A DNA stretch of 64,000 nt. It comes from Bacteroides stercorirosoris. GTDB taxonomy: Bacteria > Bacteroidota > Bacteroidia > Bacteroidales > Bacteroidaceae. Every line of letters begins with the position of its first letter. The first letter of the stretch is position 1. The notes below the pieces were generated by a model. It saw only the letters and a program-made list of their open reading frames with translations. It had not been told where the DNA came from and made no database searches. This document shows, piece after piece, positions 43,570-51,423 of this stretch. The stretch covers positions 1 to 64,000 of the forward strand of contig NZ_FQZN01000022.1 in assembly GCF_900142015.1 (NCBI RefSeq), in the 5' to 3' direction. Both the position numbers and the translations under genes were made by a program.

Positions 43570-45132
43570 ATGTTCAAGAATCATCCTAAAGGTCTGTTGG
43601 CAGCTGCTATCTCCAATATGGGCGAAAGGTTTGGCTACTACATCATGAATGCCGTACTGGTACTGTTCCTCTGCTCCAAGTTCGGCCTGAGTGACGAGAC
43701 CAGTTCCATTATCTATTCGGTCTTTTATTGTGGTATCTATGTATTGAGTTTGGTAGGTGGTATTATTGCCGATAGGACACAAAATTATAAAGGAACAATC
43801 ATGTCAGGATTGATCGTGATGTCGTTGGGTTATGTCATTCTATCTATTCCTGTATTGTCTACTGCTGAAAATATTGGCTGGTTGCTTCCTTTGACTTGTG
43901 TCTCTTTGTTTTTCATTGCTTTCGGTAACGGACTTTTTAAAGGAAACCTACAGGCTATCGTAGGTCAGATGTACGACAATCTCGAAAAAGAAGCTGAGAA
44001 AAAAGGGCCTGAAGCCTTGAAACTGGCTAAAAGCCGTCGTGATTCCGGTTTTCAGATATTCTATGTATTCATCAATATTGGTGGGTTGATTGCACCTTTT
44101 GTTGCTCCCCTGCTCAGAGAATGGTGGCTGAAAGTTCATAGTATGATGTACAACGCTGATCTGCCTGCATTGTGCCATCAATATATTAAGGAAGGTGGCG
44201 ATATGGCTTCTGATAATCTCTCTAATCTGAATGAACTGGTTGTCAAAGTAGGAGGCACGGTAACAACTGATTTGAGCGTTTTCTGTACCCAATATCTTGA
44301 CGTATTTAATACAGGCATCCATTATTCGTTCATAGCTTCGGTGGTAGCTATGCTTATTTCTCTTTTCATTTTCATTGCGTGCCGGAAGGTGTTCCCTACA
44401 CCGGGCAAGAAGGAAAAGACGGAATCGGTGACTTATACCCCCGCAGAGAAAGCAGCTATGGCAAAGGAAATAAAGCAACGTCTGTATGCATTGTTCGCTG
44501 TATTAGGTATCGTGATTTTCTTCTGGTTCTCATTCCACCAGAACGGCCAGTCGCTTTCACTTTTTGCCCGCGACTTCGTAGTAACCGATAGTATTGCACC
44601 CGAAATTTGGCAAGCTGTGAATCCATTCTTTGTGATAGTACTTACTCCGCTCATCATGCTTTTCTTTGGTACACTTGCCCGTCGTGGTCAGCAAATTTCT
44701 ACTCCTAAGAAGATTGCCATAGGTATGGGGATTGCAGGACTTGCCTTCTTATTCCTTACCATTTATTCGGCAATGCAAGGTTATCCTTCAGGCACTGAAT
44801 TCAAGGCAATGGCTGACTCTGCCAAAGCAGGATTGAAGGCTGGTCCGTGGGTGCTGATTGTGGTTTATTTCTTCTTGACTGTAGCTGAGCTTTTCATTTC
44901 GCCGCTTGGTCTTTCATTTGTTTCTAAGGTAGCTCCCAAGCATATTCAGGGCTTGTGTCAAGGCTTGTGGCTTGGTGCAACAGCGATAGGAAATCTCTTC
45001 TTATTCCTTGGTCCTATGATGTATAATAAGATTCCTATCTGGCAGTGCTGGACTGTATTCTTTGTTATTTGTCTTGTGTCAATGGGTGTTATGTTTGGCA
45101 TGGTAAAATGGCTGGAACGAGTAACGGAATAA
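43570..45132 (+). CDS. Proton-dependent oligopeptide (POT) family transporter
   Basis: This is a 520-residue inner membrane transporter of the POT/PTR major facilitator family, with 12 or more helices. The E-x-x-E-R-F-x-Y-Y type motif appears as NMGERFGYYIMN near residues 16-27. FSFHQNGQSLSLFARDF and a C-terminal LSPLGLS-like block (FISPLGLSFVSKVAP) fit. It should import di- and tripeptides with protons. A -7 box TATATTTG is at 43512-43519. It ends at a long hairpin terminator. Confidence 0.92.
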   Translation: MFKNHPKGLLAAAISNMGERFGYYIMNAVLVLFLCSKFGLSDETSSIIYSVFYCGIYVLSLVGGIIADRTQNYKGTIMSGLIVMSLGYVILSIPVLSTAENIGWLLPLTCVSLFFIAFGNGLFKGNLQAIVGQMYDNLEKEAEKKGPEALKLAKSRRDSGFQIFYVFINIGGLIAPFVAPLLREWWLKVHSMMYNADLPALCHQYIKEGGDMASDNLSNLNELVVKVGGTVTTDLSVFCTQYLDVFNTGIHYSFIASVVAMLISLFIFIACRKVFPTPGKKEKTESVTYTPAEKAAMAKEIKQRLYALFAVLGIVIFFWFSFHQNGQSLSLFARDFVVTDSIAPEIWQAVNPFFVIVLTPLIMLFFGTLARRGQQISTPKKIAIGMGIAGLAFLFLTIYSAMQGYPSGTEFKAMADSAKAGLKAGPWVLIVVYFFLTVAELFISPLGLSFVSKVAPKHIQGLCQGLWLGATAIGNLFLFLGPMMYNKIPIWQCWTVFFVICLVSMGVMFGMVKWLERVTE

Positions 45133-45144
45133 TTAGAAATTGAA

Positions 45145-45206
45145 AATTAAAAATTAAAGGCTGCGCAAGGTTCTCTTTTGAACTGCGCAGCCTTTAATTT
45201 TTAATT
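45145..45206. terminator. Bidirectional terminator with 23-bp perfect stem
   Basis: The arm 45145-45167, ending GGCTGCGCA, is fully complementary to 45184-45206. AT-rich outer parts (AATTGA / TCAATT) extend the pairing. It separates the convergent transporter and GNAT genes. Confidence 0.9.
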
Positions 45207-45214
45207 CTCAATTC

Positions 45215-45715
45215 TCAATTGATCTCCAGCCCCATTATAAAGTCATTCATATAATATCCGTTCCCTATCGGAAAATCCCCTTCCCTCAGTTTTTTCATTC
45301 CCATGCGTTCATAGAAATTCAGCGCTTTATTGTTACGGTTCACATTTAGTTCCATCAGGCATCGGCCGGGATGTACTTCCTTGATATATTTGACGGCTTC
45401 ATGGAATAAGAAGCTGCCGCAATGTGAGCCTTGAAAGGAGGGGAGTACATATATTTTCTGTAGATGAAATAGGTCTTCACCTTGTTGTTGCACAGATACA
45501 TAACCACACACTTCATTGTCCTTGTACCCAATGAAATATACATGTCCTTCTTCTTCCATTTGCTTGCGGATGTTCTCTATGGAGTACATCCATTCCATCA
45601 TGTAATCGTTTTGCTCCGGTGAAAGTATGTCCTTGTAAGTCTCCGGAAATATCTGCCATGCAAGTTTGTGAATCAACTCACAATCGGCTGTAGTTGCTTT
45701 TCTGATAGTTAACAT
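45215..45715 (-). CDS. GNAT family N-acetyltransferase
   Basis: This is a 166-residue GCN5-type enzyme. MLTIRKATTADCELIHKLAW is a usual opening. VCGYVSVQQQGEDLFHLQKIYVLPSFQGSHCGSFLF gives beta4 and the acetyl-CoA loop (QGSHCG in place of the usual R/QxxGxG/A), and VNRNNKALNFYERMGMKK is the C-terminal block. It resembles diamine or peptide acetyltransferases, but the substrate is unknown. Single gene between a terminator and the padR promoter region. Confidence 0.88.
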   Translation of the reverse strand: MLTIRKATTADCELIHKLAWQIFPETYKDILSPEQNDYMMEWMYSIENIRKQMEEEGHVYFIGYKDNEVCGYVSVQQQGEDLFHLQKIYVLPSFQGSHCGSFLFHEAVKYIKEVHPGRCLMELNVNRNNKALNFYERMGMKKLREGDFPIGNGYYMNDFIMGLEIN

Positions 45716-45845
45716 AGTTCACTGTATTTATATCTTTTCCGCAAAGATACATTTTTCTCTTATATGTTATTCTCTCCCTTGGCGCTTTATTAATGAGGTG
45801 TGAATAGATAATAGTGTTAATTAAATAAAATGCAAGGTACTTTGT

Positions 45846-45877
45846 ATTGCATAGTACTAAGATAATACATATATTTG
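45846..45877 (+). promoter_or_regulatory. Probable promoter of the padR-pspC pair
   Basis: ATTG (45846-45849), 20 nt, then TATATTTG (45870-45877), close to the Bacteroides consensus, about 85 nt before the padR start. Confidence 0.55.
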
Positions 45878-45961
45878 TGTCATACAAAGAAAGGCTCTAT
45901 TTCAATCAGTTGCCATCTTTGCTATAAAATAGAAAATTGTCGAATCGTAAACCAATAAGAG

Positions 45962-46288
45962 ATGGACGTAAATAATGTAAAGTCGCAAATGCGTAAGGGC
46001 ATGTTAGAGTATTGCATCATGCTACTGCTTCACAAAGAACCAGCCTACGCTTCGGATATTATCCAGAAACTGAAAGAAGCCAAGCTGATTGTAGTGGAAG
46101 GGACGCTTTACCCGTTGCTCACTCGTCTGAAGAATGATGATCTGTTAAGTTACGAATGGATAGAGTCCACACAAGGGCCACCACGTAAATATTACAAGCT
46201 CACTCCAAAAGGGGAAGTTTTTCTGGGAGAGTTGGAAATCTCCTGGCGTGAGTTGAATGAAACGGTGAATCATATAGCCAATCGTTAG
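45962..46288 (+). CDS. PadR-family transcriptional regulator
   Basis: This is a 108-residue winged-helix protein. MRKGMLEYCIMLLLHKEPAYASDIIQKL and EGTLYPLLTRLKNDDLLSYEW are the PadR helix-turn-helix and wing, and PPRKYYKLTPKGEVFL completes the domain. It lacks the large ligand/dimer helix region of full PadR, as in the short PadR-s2 group. It is followed 52 bp later by the PspC gene, a common pairing, and probably controls that operon. Confidence 0.92.
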   Translation: MDVNNVKSQMRKGMLEYCIMLLLHKEPAYASDIIQKLKEAKLIVVEGTLYPLLTRLKNDDLLSYEWIESTQGPPRKYYKLTPKGEVFLGELEISWRELNETVNHIANR

Positions 46289-46340
46289 ATTCAAGATATT
46301 AAAAACCTCGTATCAGTATAAATTTAAAAAACGAATAGCA

Positions 46341-47456
46341 ATGAAAAAGACATTAACAGTAAATCTGGGCGGAACTGTTTTCCACATTGATGAAGACGCC
46401 TACCGCCTTTTGGATAATTATCTGTGCAATCTGAAACTGCACTTTAGAAGACAGGCCGGTGCTGATGAGATTGTAAATGACATCGAACTTCGCATCTCTG
46501 AACTTTTTTCAGAGAAGCTGACTGCTGGCTCTCAGGTGATCACTATAGCCGATGTGGAAGAAGTAATCAATCGCATAGGGAAACCTGAAGAAATGGAGAC
46601 AGGTACGGAAGAGAATGCTGCTTCCGGAAATACTAAGGGCACTTCCGGTGAAGGTTATGGTTCCGGCTCTTGGAATAGTGATACTAATTCTTCTTACACT
46701 TCGACCCGTCGCCGTTTGTATCGCAATCCGGATGATAAAATGCTGGGTGGTGTGATAGGGGGACTTAGTGTTTATTTAGGCTGGGATTCCACCTGGTTCC
46801 GTTTGATTCTTGTTTTTTGCGCAATCTTTGGTTTCAAGTTCTTGATTCCTATCTATATCATTTGCTGGATAGTGATTCCCGAAGCTCGTACGGCGGCTGA
46901 AAAACTGAACATGCGCGGCGAAGCTGTTACGGTAGAGAACATTGGAAAGACCGTGACTGACGGTTTTGAGAGAGTTGCAAATAATGTAAACGATTATGTG
47001 CGGTCGGATAAGCCTCGTACTTCTTTGCAAAGAACCGGTGATACGTTATTAATGATTGTCGGTTGGTTCCTGAAGGTTTGTCTGGTTATTGTGGCTATCA
47101 TTTGCAGTCCGGTACTGTTTGTTTTCGGTATTGTATTTGTAGCTTTGCTCTTTGCCGCTATTGCGGTAGCCATTGGCGGTGGCGCAGCGTTGATGTCTTG
47201 GTTCCCGGCTATTGACTTTGTATTACCTACATCTCCTTTGTCAGCCATCGTACTATATATTGCAGGTATCCTCGTAGTGGGTATTCCTCTGGTCAGCCTT
47301 GTTTTCGCAATCTTCCGTCCGGTGTTCAATTGGCAGCCCATGGTTTCCGGGTTGAAGTGGACATTACTCATTCTGTGGATTGTCAGTGCTACCATTTTCT
47401 TTATCTGCTATACCATGCAAGGATTTACATTCCCGGAATTGCTGATGCGAGGGTAA
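46341..47456 (+). CDS. PspC-domain membrane protein
   Basis: This is a 371-residue protein. The N-terminal soluble part (residues 1-100) starts KKTLTVNLGGTVFHIDEDAY. A serine/glycine/threonine-rich linker follows, then the PspC domain (RNPDDKMLGGVIGGLSVYLGWDSTWFRLI near 133-161) and several further membrane helices. PspC is a membrane-stress sensor partner in the phage-shock response, but no PspA is present. Probably an envelope-stress protein controlled by the PadR regulator. Confidence 0.88.
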   Translation: MKKTLTVNLGGTVFHIDEDAYRLLDNYLCNLKLHFRRQAGADEIVNDIELRISELFSEKLTAGSQVITIADVEEVINRIGKPEEMETGTEENAASGNTKGTSGEGYGSGSWNSDTNSSYTSTRRRLYRNPDDKMLGGVIGGLSVYLGWDSTWFRLILVFCAIFGFKFLIPIYIICWIVIPEARTAAEKLNMRGEAVTVENIGKTVTDGFERVANNVNDYVRSDKPRTSLQRTGDTLLMIVGWFLKVCLVIVAIICSPVLFVFGIVFVALLFAAIAVAIGGGAALMSWFPAIDFVLPTSPLSAIVLYIAGILVVGIPLVSLVFAIFRPVFNWQPMVSGLKWTLLILWIVSATIFFICYTMQGFTFPELLMRG

Positions 47457-47534
47457 CAGATTGTTATTTTAGTTTTTCTGGGGGCTTGGAGATGTTCTTA
47501 AAAATATCTCCAAGCTATTTTTAGTTAATCATGC

Positions 47535-47576
47535 GAATCGGGAGTTGGAATTAGCTCTTTCTTGTAGGGTTTTGAA
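47535..47576 (+). repeat. Second copy of the terminus of the palindromic element
   Basis: GAATCGGGAGTTGGAATT and the bases to 47576 match the reverse complement of 2819-2860 at 35 of 42 positions, including AGCTC and TGTAGGG blocks. It stands at the left edge of the hairpin repeats at 47.6 kb. Confidence 0.65.
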
Positions 47577-47582
47577 TATATT

Positions 47583-47657
47583 TTAGACACGGATTACACG
47601 GATTACGCTGTTGCAGTATATAAAAACAACAGTGTAATCCGTGTAATCCGTGTCTTA
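47583..47657. repeat. Hairpin repeat A with ACGGATTAC tandem units
   Basis: The left arm 47583-47613 and the right arm 47627-47657 are inverted, with about two differences. Each arm holds two head-to-tail copies of the nonamer ACACGGATT. Confidence 0.8.
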
Positions 47658-47717
47658 AATCTCATTTATCATTTGCCTCATTACTTTTCGGTTTTGAACG
47701 AAGTGATGATTTATTTT

Positions 47718-47811
47718 TTAGACGCGGATGACACGGATGACGCAGATTTTTTATTTATTGATGTGACAGCGCAGCCTTTAAATCCGTGTCATCCGTGTCA
47801 TCTGCGTCTAA
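47718..47811. repeat. Hairpin repeat B with ACGGATGAC tandem units
   Basis: Arms 47718-47749 and 47780-47811 are inverted with few differences. They carry the related nonamer ACACGGATG. The loop is 30 nt. It is a diverged sister of hairpin repeat A, 61 bp away. Confidence 0.8.
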
Positions 47812-47938
47812 GAGATTGAATACATAGGCTAAAATCATTTACCTCATTTCTGCACCGAAATGAAGCAAACTTTTGATGCGCTTGCCCTGATTGTTTTCTG
47901 TAGAATTCATTTTTCCGAAATAAGCAAATAGGGGGCTT

Positions 47939-48352
47939 TTACAGCCCCCTATACTCCCTTTCCGCATCGAAGCAAGGACAACGTTTCACGGGATTCAGGT
48001 CGTGATGGCTTACAATCAGCGCCCGTGGGAAGATGCGTTTCAGCTCGCGAAGCAGAGCAAGCAGCGCAGCCTTCTGTTCTAAGGTGCGGGTATCGGCCGG
48101 ACGGCCTTCAGCATCCAGTCCTCCTTCGTAACAGATGCCGATGGAGTGCCGGTTGTGATTGAGGCAATGCGCCCCGATTTTTTCCGGTGGACGGCCGCGG
48201 TGGATTTCACCGTCACGAGTCACGTAGAAATGATAACCGATGTCGCTGAATCCGCGGTGGCGGATGTGGTCGCGGCGGCAATCCTCAAAGCTCAGGCTCA
48301 CGCCCTGAGGCGTGGCCGAGCAATGGACAATGAGCAAGGTGATCGTTCGCAT
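47939..48352 (-). CDS. N-acetylmuramoyl-L-alanine amidase
   Basis: This is a 137-residue amidase_2 (PGRP-type) enzyme without signal peptide. LLIVHCSATPQG carries the first zinc ligand His, GYHFYVTRDGEIHRGRP is the core, and IVSHHDLNPVKRCPCFD holds the second zinc site. I start at the ATG at 48352; a longer frame overlaps the smalltalk gene. It should cut the amide between MurNAc and L-Ala. It is the last gene of the amidase/smalltalk/HU module and lies 2 bp after the smalltalk gene. Confidence 0.9.
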   Translation of the reverse strand: MRTITLLIVHCSATPQGVSLSFEDCRRDHIRHRGFSDIGYHFYVTRDGEIHRGRPPEKIGAHCLNHNRHSIGICYEGGLDAEGRPADTRTLEQKAALLALLRELKRIFPRALIVSHHDLNPVKRCPCFDAEREYRGL

Positions 48353-48354
48353 AC

Positions 48355-48462
48355 CTATCGGCAAGCTCCCAATCCTAAGGCTCCCGCAATAGCGGTGGCT
48401 ACGGTGATGATTACTTTGAGGACAATGCCCCACACTGATTTTGACTTTTTTTCTTCATTCAT
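48355..48462 (-). CDS. Smalltalk protein
   Basis: This is a 35-residue peptide too short for the usual gene finders. MNEEKKSKSV is followed by a membrane helix (GIVLKVIITVATAIAGALG) and the end LGACR. It matches the Bacteroides 'smalltalk' family of tiny membrane peptides found between HU-like and amidase genes. The function is unknown; it could assist amidase release or membrane contact, by inference from position only. It is separated from the amidase start by 2 bp. Confidence 0.85.
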   Translation of the reverse strand: MNEEKKSKSVWGIVLKVIITVATAIAGALGLGACR

Positions 48463-48519
48463 GGCAGATTGAGATTTAGAAATTAGGAATTAAAAATAAG
48501 AAACTGAAAGCGTTGGATT

Positions 48520-49002
48520 CTATCCCAGCGGATTTTCATCCACCCCGCCTTGGCCTCCCCCTGAGCCGCCTCCGGGTGTGTTGCCGGACGCGCTGCTGTC
48601 CACGGTGTACATGGAAGACTCTTTCAACTGTCCTTCCAGGTTAATCTGGGCATTGCTCAGCTCACCTGTGGCACGGGCGCGGAGCTTCAACCCCTTTACA
48701 TTATTGGCCAGTGAGAAGTCGGCGGCAGACTGCGCGCCTCCTTTGCTGATGATTCCCACGGAGAAGATTGCCAGGTCGTCCATTTTCACATTCTTACCGT
48801 CCAGAATCAGTTCCTTGGTGCAGGAAACCATGTCTGTCAGCACTCCCTTGATGACACCACTTGAGTAGGGGGTGTTGTGGTTGGACATGTGTTTGGCAAG
48901 CTTCTCGATGTCGAAAGTCTCCTCAATCACGGGACGTGCATACCAGAGACCTTTCAGCGGGCTGTTCTCGCCCGTCACTTGATACTTTTTGTAACGAATC
49001 AT
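48520..49002 (-). CDS. HU-like DNA-binding protein
   Basis: This is a 160-residue protein with an HU/IHF-like fold. MIRYKKYQVTGENSPLKGLWYARPVIEE is the family opening. IEKLAKHMSNHNTPYSSGVIKGVL forms the helical part, and VKMDDLAIFSVGI is the saddle-type strand. The last ~25 residues are a Gly/Ser-rich tail (GGGSGGGQGG), typical of this subgroup. It should bind and bend DNA. It is not the main chromosomal HU, which is about 90 residues. Confidence 0.87.
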   Translation of the reverse strand: MIRYKKYQVTGENSPLKGLWYARPVIEETFDIEKLAKHMSNHNTPYSSGVIKGVLTDMVSCTKELILDGKNVKMDDLAIFSVGIISKGGAQSAADFSLANNVKGLKLRARATGELSNAQINLEGQLKESSMYTVDSSASGNTPGGGSGGGQGGVDENPLG

Positions 49003-49161
49003 GGATTAATAAATAAATTAAAGATTAATAATTAAAAAATTAAAGATTCACTGTGTTGAACTCAACGATGCAAAGGTAATACAGAGCAGATGGGCGTTTT
49101 CCGCTTTCGGAGGGTTCTGGTCGGTTCTGGTCGTTTTTAGCCTGTTATTTATATCCGTATA

Positions 49162-49193
49162 CTTGATTATGTCATGATTTATGGCTACTTTTG
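49162..49193 (+). promoter_or_regulatory. Probable promoter of the DUF4248 gene
   Basis: CTTG (49162-49165), 20 nt, then TACTTTTG (49186-49193). It would give a leader of about 22 nt. Confidence 0.65.
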
Positions 49194-49221
49194 TAGAACT
49201 AAAAACACATAAATATCAGAT

Positions 49222-49440
49222 ATGAACTCTTTTGAAATCCGTACCTATGGGCGTACTGAACTTGCCCTTCTCTATAACCCCGGACTTTGTCCCGACTCTG
49301 CCTATCGCAAACTGAAACAGTGGATTGCCCTTTGTCCCGGCTTGCATGACGGTCTGGCCGCTTTGGGAATCTCTTCCCGTTCGCGCACCTATACGCCTGC
49401 CCAGGTGAGACTGATAGTAGGCGCACTTGGGGAACCTTAA
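49222..49440 (+). CDS. DUF4248 family protein
   Basis: This is a 72-residue protein: FEIRTYGRTELALLYNPGL opens the DUF4248 family, and SSRSRTYTPAQVRLIVGALGEP closes it. It has a helix-turn-helix look and is basic, so DNA binding is possible. It is the only plus-strand gene inside a minus-strand module and has its own promoter, which suggests a regulatory part in the module. Confidence 0.88.
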   Translation: MNSFEIRTYGRTELALLYNPGLCPDSAYRKLKQWIALCPGLHDGLAALGISSRSRTYTPAQVRLIVGALGEP

Positions 49441-49509
49441 AGTTGAGGTCTGGCGGCGTAAAGCTGAGGTTGGGCGATGCAAAGCTGAGGTTGGTAATGG
49501 TGAGGTTGG
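49440..49509. repeat. Three tandem copies of a 21-bp unit
   Basis: Imperfect head-to-tail copies begin AAAGTTGAGGT, AAAGCTGAGGT and AAAGCTGAGGT at 21-bp spacing, right after the DUF4248 stop, and a part copy (TGAGGT) follows. On the minus strand they would encode a seven-residue repeat. Confidence 0.7.
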
Positions 49510-49562
49510 TACACTTGGTACAGATGTTCACTTGGCTCTTTTTCCTCACACACGTGCGCGCG
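49504..49562 (+). repeat. Right-reading arm of a distant inverted repeat
   Basis: GGTTGGTACACTTGGTACA and the bases to 49562, ending in a CACACACGTGCGCG-type block, match the reverse complement of 51052-51112 with small differences. The two arms flank most of the DUF3987 gene. Confidence 0.7.
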
Positions 49563-49611
49563 TATAGAGAGTTGTAAATCTTCATCACTGACTTCTCACC
49601 ACTACCACTCT

Positions 49612-51411
49612 TTACCGTCTACCCGGTTTTCGATAAGTGCCGTTTCTGTCCACACTTTCTACCAAACCGTGCTTTTGCAAGCGCTTCAGCCAAGTGGAGG
49701 CGGTTTCGTGCTTGATGCCCATCTCTTCGGCTTTCTGCATGAATTCAGCCCGTTTGAATTCATCTTCCATACATTGCAACAGCGCATCCCGGTCGGCATT
49801 TCCCCGTCTGGTCACTTGGGGGGCAGGAAGGAAAGAGAGGATGTGGGTGGCGTGGCGGTAGAGTTTTTCGGCGAGCGAAAGTACGGCATGGAAATCGTCG
49901 GGGGTGATGGCAAGATCCCACAGAGTGACGATATGGTCTTTCAGATTGTCGGGATTGATAGTGGGATCGGGTGATACATAGGGTGATTGGGTTATCTCCC
50001 CTTGCTCCAACGCACGTAGTATTGCCACCACCTCCATGATTCGGCAGATATTGATGGCCAGACGTGCCACGCTACTCGACATTTCGCTACCGTTTGCCAG
50101 TTCTGAGCGAGTGAACAGTTGGGAGAACAGTTGGTTGAATTCCTTCTTCTGCTCCTGGGTGAGACGTAGTGTGAAAGTGCCACCCATGACGATGGTCTTT
50201 TGTTTTTCTTTCCATTCCAAGCCCAGTGCGGTAAATGTCTTTTCGAGATCATTGTCGTTGAGGTCGAACTGGTCTTGCCACTGGTGTATGCCGGGCATAT
50301 AGTAGAATAGCTCTCGCGAAAACAGTCCGTTTTCGGCAGTGGGTATCAGTGCTTTCACCTGTTCGGGGGTGCCTGACAGGAGTAAGGAGAGATAACTCTT
50401 TTGCACTTCACGGTATTCCTGGTCGGTGCGTCGGTTGTAGGATAACTGGTCGTGGTCGAAAGCCTTTCGCATGGTGTCGCTCCAGTGTCCGTGTTCCGAT
50501 CCGATGGCGGTGGATATGGTGTCGGCTTCGTTTTCGCATATCAGGCCTGTCCCGCCAGAATCTATCAGGTTTTGCAGGATGCCTGTTCCTGTATTGTTTC
50601 CGGATATGAGGAACATCTTGTTGGGCGGCATGATGGGAGCTTCGGCTTTTTTCCGTTCTTTGCCTAAAGCCTCGTATTTTGCTTTTTCGCGCCGGTAGGA
50701 TTCCATGCTTTCGGCTACCTGCTTTCGGATATCATCGTGAATGGGGGTTACCAGCAGGCGTACTAATGATAGTACACCTTTTCCCGATGTGGATGGTGCC
50801 ACGATAAAATTTTGCAAGCAGGGCGACTTCATTTTTCCTCCGTATGCACACTGGACGTGCCGCCCCATACTGGCACCCAGCACTGTGATTGTTCCCAGCA
50901 GGAGGACATCTTCTTGGGCGGGGGAGGTGCCGCATTTCAGAATGCGTTCCAGTGGGTAGGGCCACTTTATGTGTTCGTCGAAAGTTGGCAAGGGCGATAT
51001 CGGGTCACTGTCCGTTGTGGTGTCATCCTCACATACGCCTGCTTCTTTTTTGCGCACGCGTGTGTGTGAGGCGGAAGAAGAGGGTGAACCTTGTGTACCA
51101 AGTGTACCAACGTCGGATGGAATTTCGGATTGGATTTTGACGCCGCACAGTTCGGCCAGATGGAAGGCGCTGCCTATGTGCACGTTGTTACGTCCGTTTT
51201 TCAGCGCATTGCTGAATAGTTTTCCGGCTGCCTGCGGGTCATACTTTGACGACAGGCTGCACAAGGTGAGAAAATCTTGGCGGCCCGCCTCTCCGCAGTC
51301 GTTTGCGATGGCAAAAGCGAGTTGTATATACTCTTGATAGGTGGGAGCTATGTCTGCTCTCGCATTTCTGACGGCTTCGGTCAGGAGATGCAATGATGAT
51401 AGTGCGTCCAT
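49612..51411 (-). CDS. DUF3987 family protein
   Basis: This is a 599-residue protein of the DUF3987 primase-helicase-like family. The N-terminal ~130 residues include AYQEYIQLAFAIANDCGEAG-like helices and a low-complexity linker (GTLGTQGSPSSSASHTRVR near 102-120). The core has EDVLLLGTITVLGASMGRHV, FLISGNNTGTGILQNLI and GLICENEADTISTAIG. The C-terminus is winged-helix-like. It works with the VirE-N gene 12 bp upstream. The linker DNA is one arm of an inverted repeat. Confidence 0.88.
   Translation of the reverse strand: MDALSSLHLLTEAVRNARADIAPTYQEYIQLAFAIANDCGEAGRQDFLTLCSLSSKYDPQAAGKLFSNALKNGRNNVHIGSAFHLAELCGVKIQSEIPSDVGTLGTQGSPSSSASHTRVRKKEAGVCEDDTTTDSDPISPLPTFDEHIKWPYPLERILKCGTSPAQEDVLLLGTITVLGASMGRHVQCAYGGKMKSPCLQNFIVAPSTSGKGVLSLVRLLVTPIHDDIRKQVAESMESYRREKAKYEALGKERKKAEAPIMPPNKMFLISGNNTGTGILQNLIDSGGTGLICENEADTISTAIGSEHGHWSDTMRKAFDHDQLSYNRRTDQEYREVQKSYLSLLLSGTPEQVKALIPTAENGLFSRELFYYMPGIHQWQDQFDLNDNDLEKTFTALGLEWKEKQKTIVMGGTFTLRLTQEQKKEFNQLFSQLFTRSELANGSEMSSSVARLAINICRIMEVVAILRALEQGEITQSPYVSPDPTINPDNLKDHIVTLWDLAITPDDFHAVLSLAEKLYRHATHILSFLPAPQVTRRGNADRDALLQCMEDEFKRAEFMQKAEEMGIKHETASTWLKRLQKHGLVESVDRNGTYRKPGRR
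51052..51112 (-). repeat. Left-reading arm of a distant inverted repeat, inside DUF3987
   Basis: On the minus strand this reads CGTTGGTACACTTGGTACA and ends in a CACACACACGCGTGCGC block. It encodes the GTLGTQG...HTRVR linker of the DUF3987 protein and is similar to 49504-49562 in inverted orientation. Confidence 0.7.
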
Positions 51412-51423
51412 TGTATTTATGAT

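Noticed and set aside
47583..47811. CRISPR-like repeats
   Set aside because: The repeats are two palindromic pairs with nonamers, not evenly spaced repeats with unique spacers; no cas genes are present anywhere in the window.
49199..49588. 129-residue minus-strand frame between DUF3987 and the HU-like gene
   Set aside because: It runs through the tandem repeats and antisense to the DUF4248 gene; composition is repetitive and no other support exists. The seven-residue repeat is noted only as a by-product.
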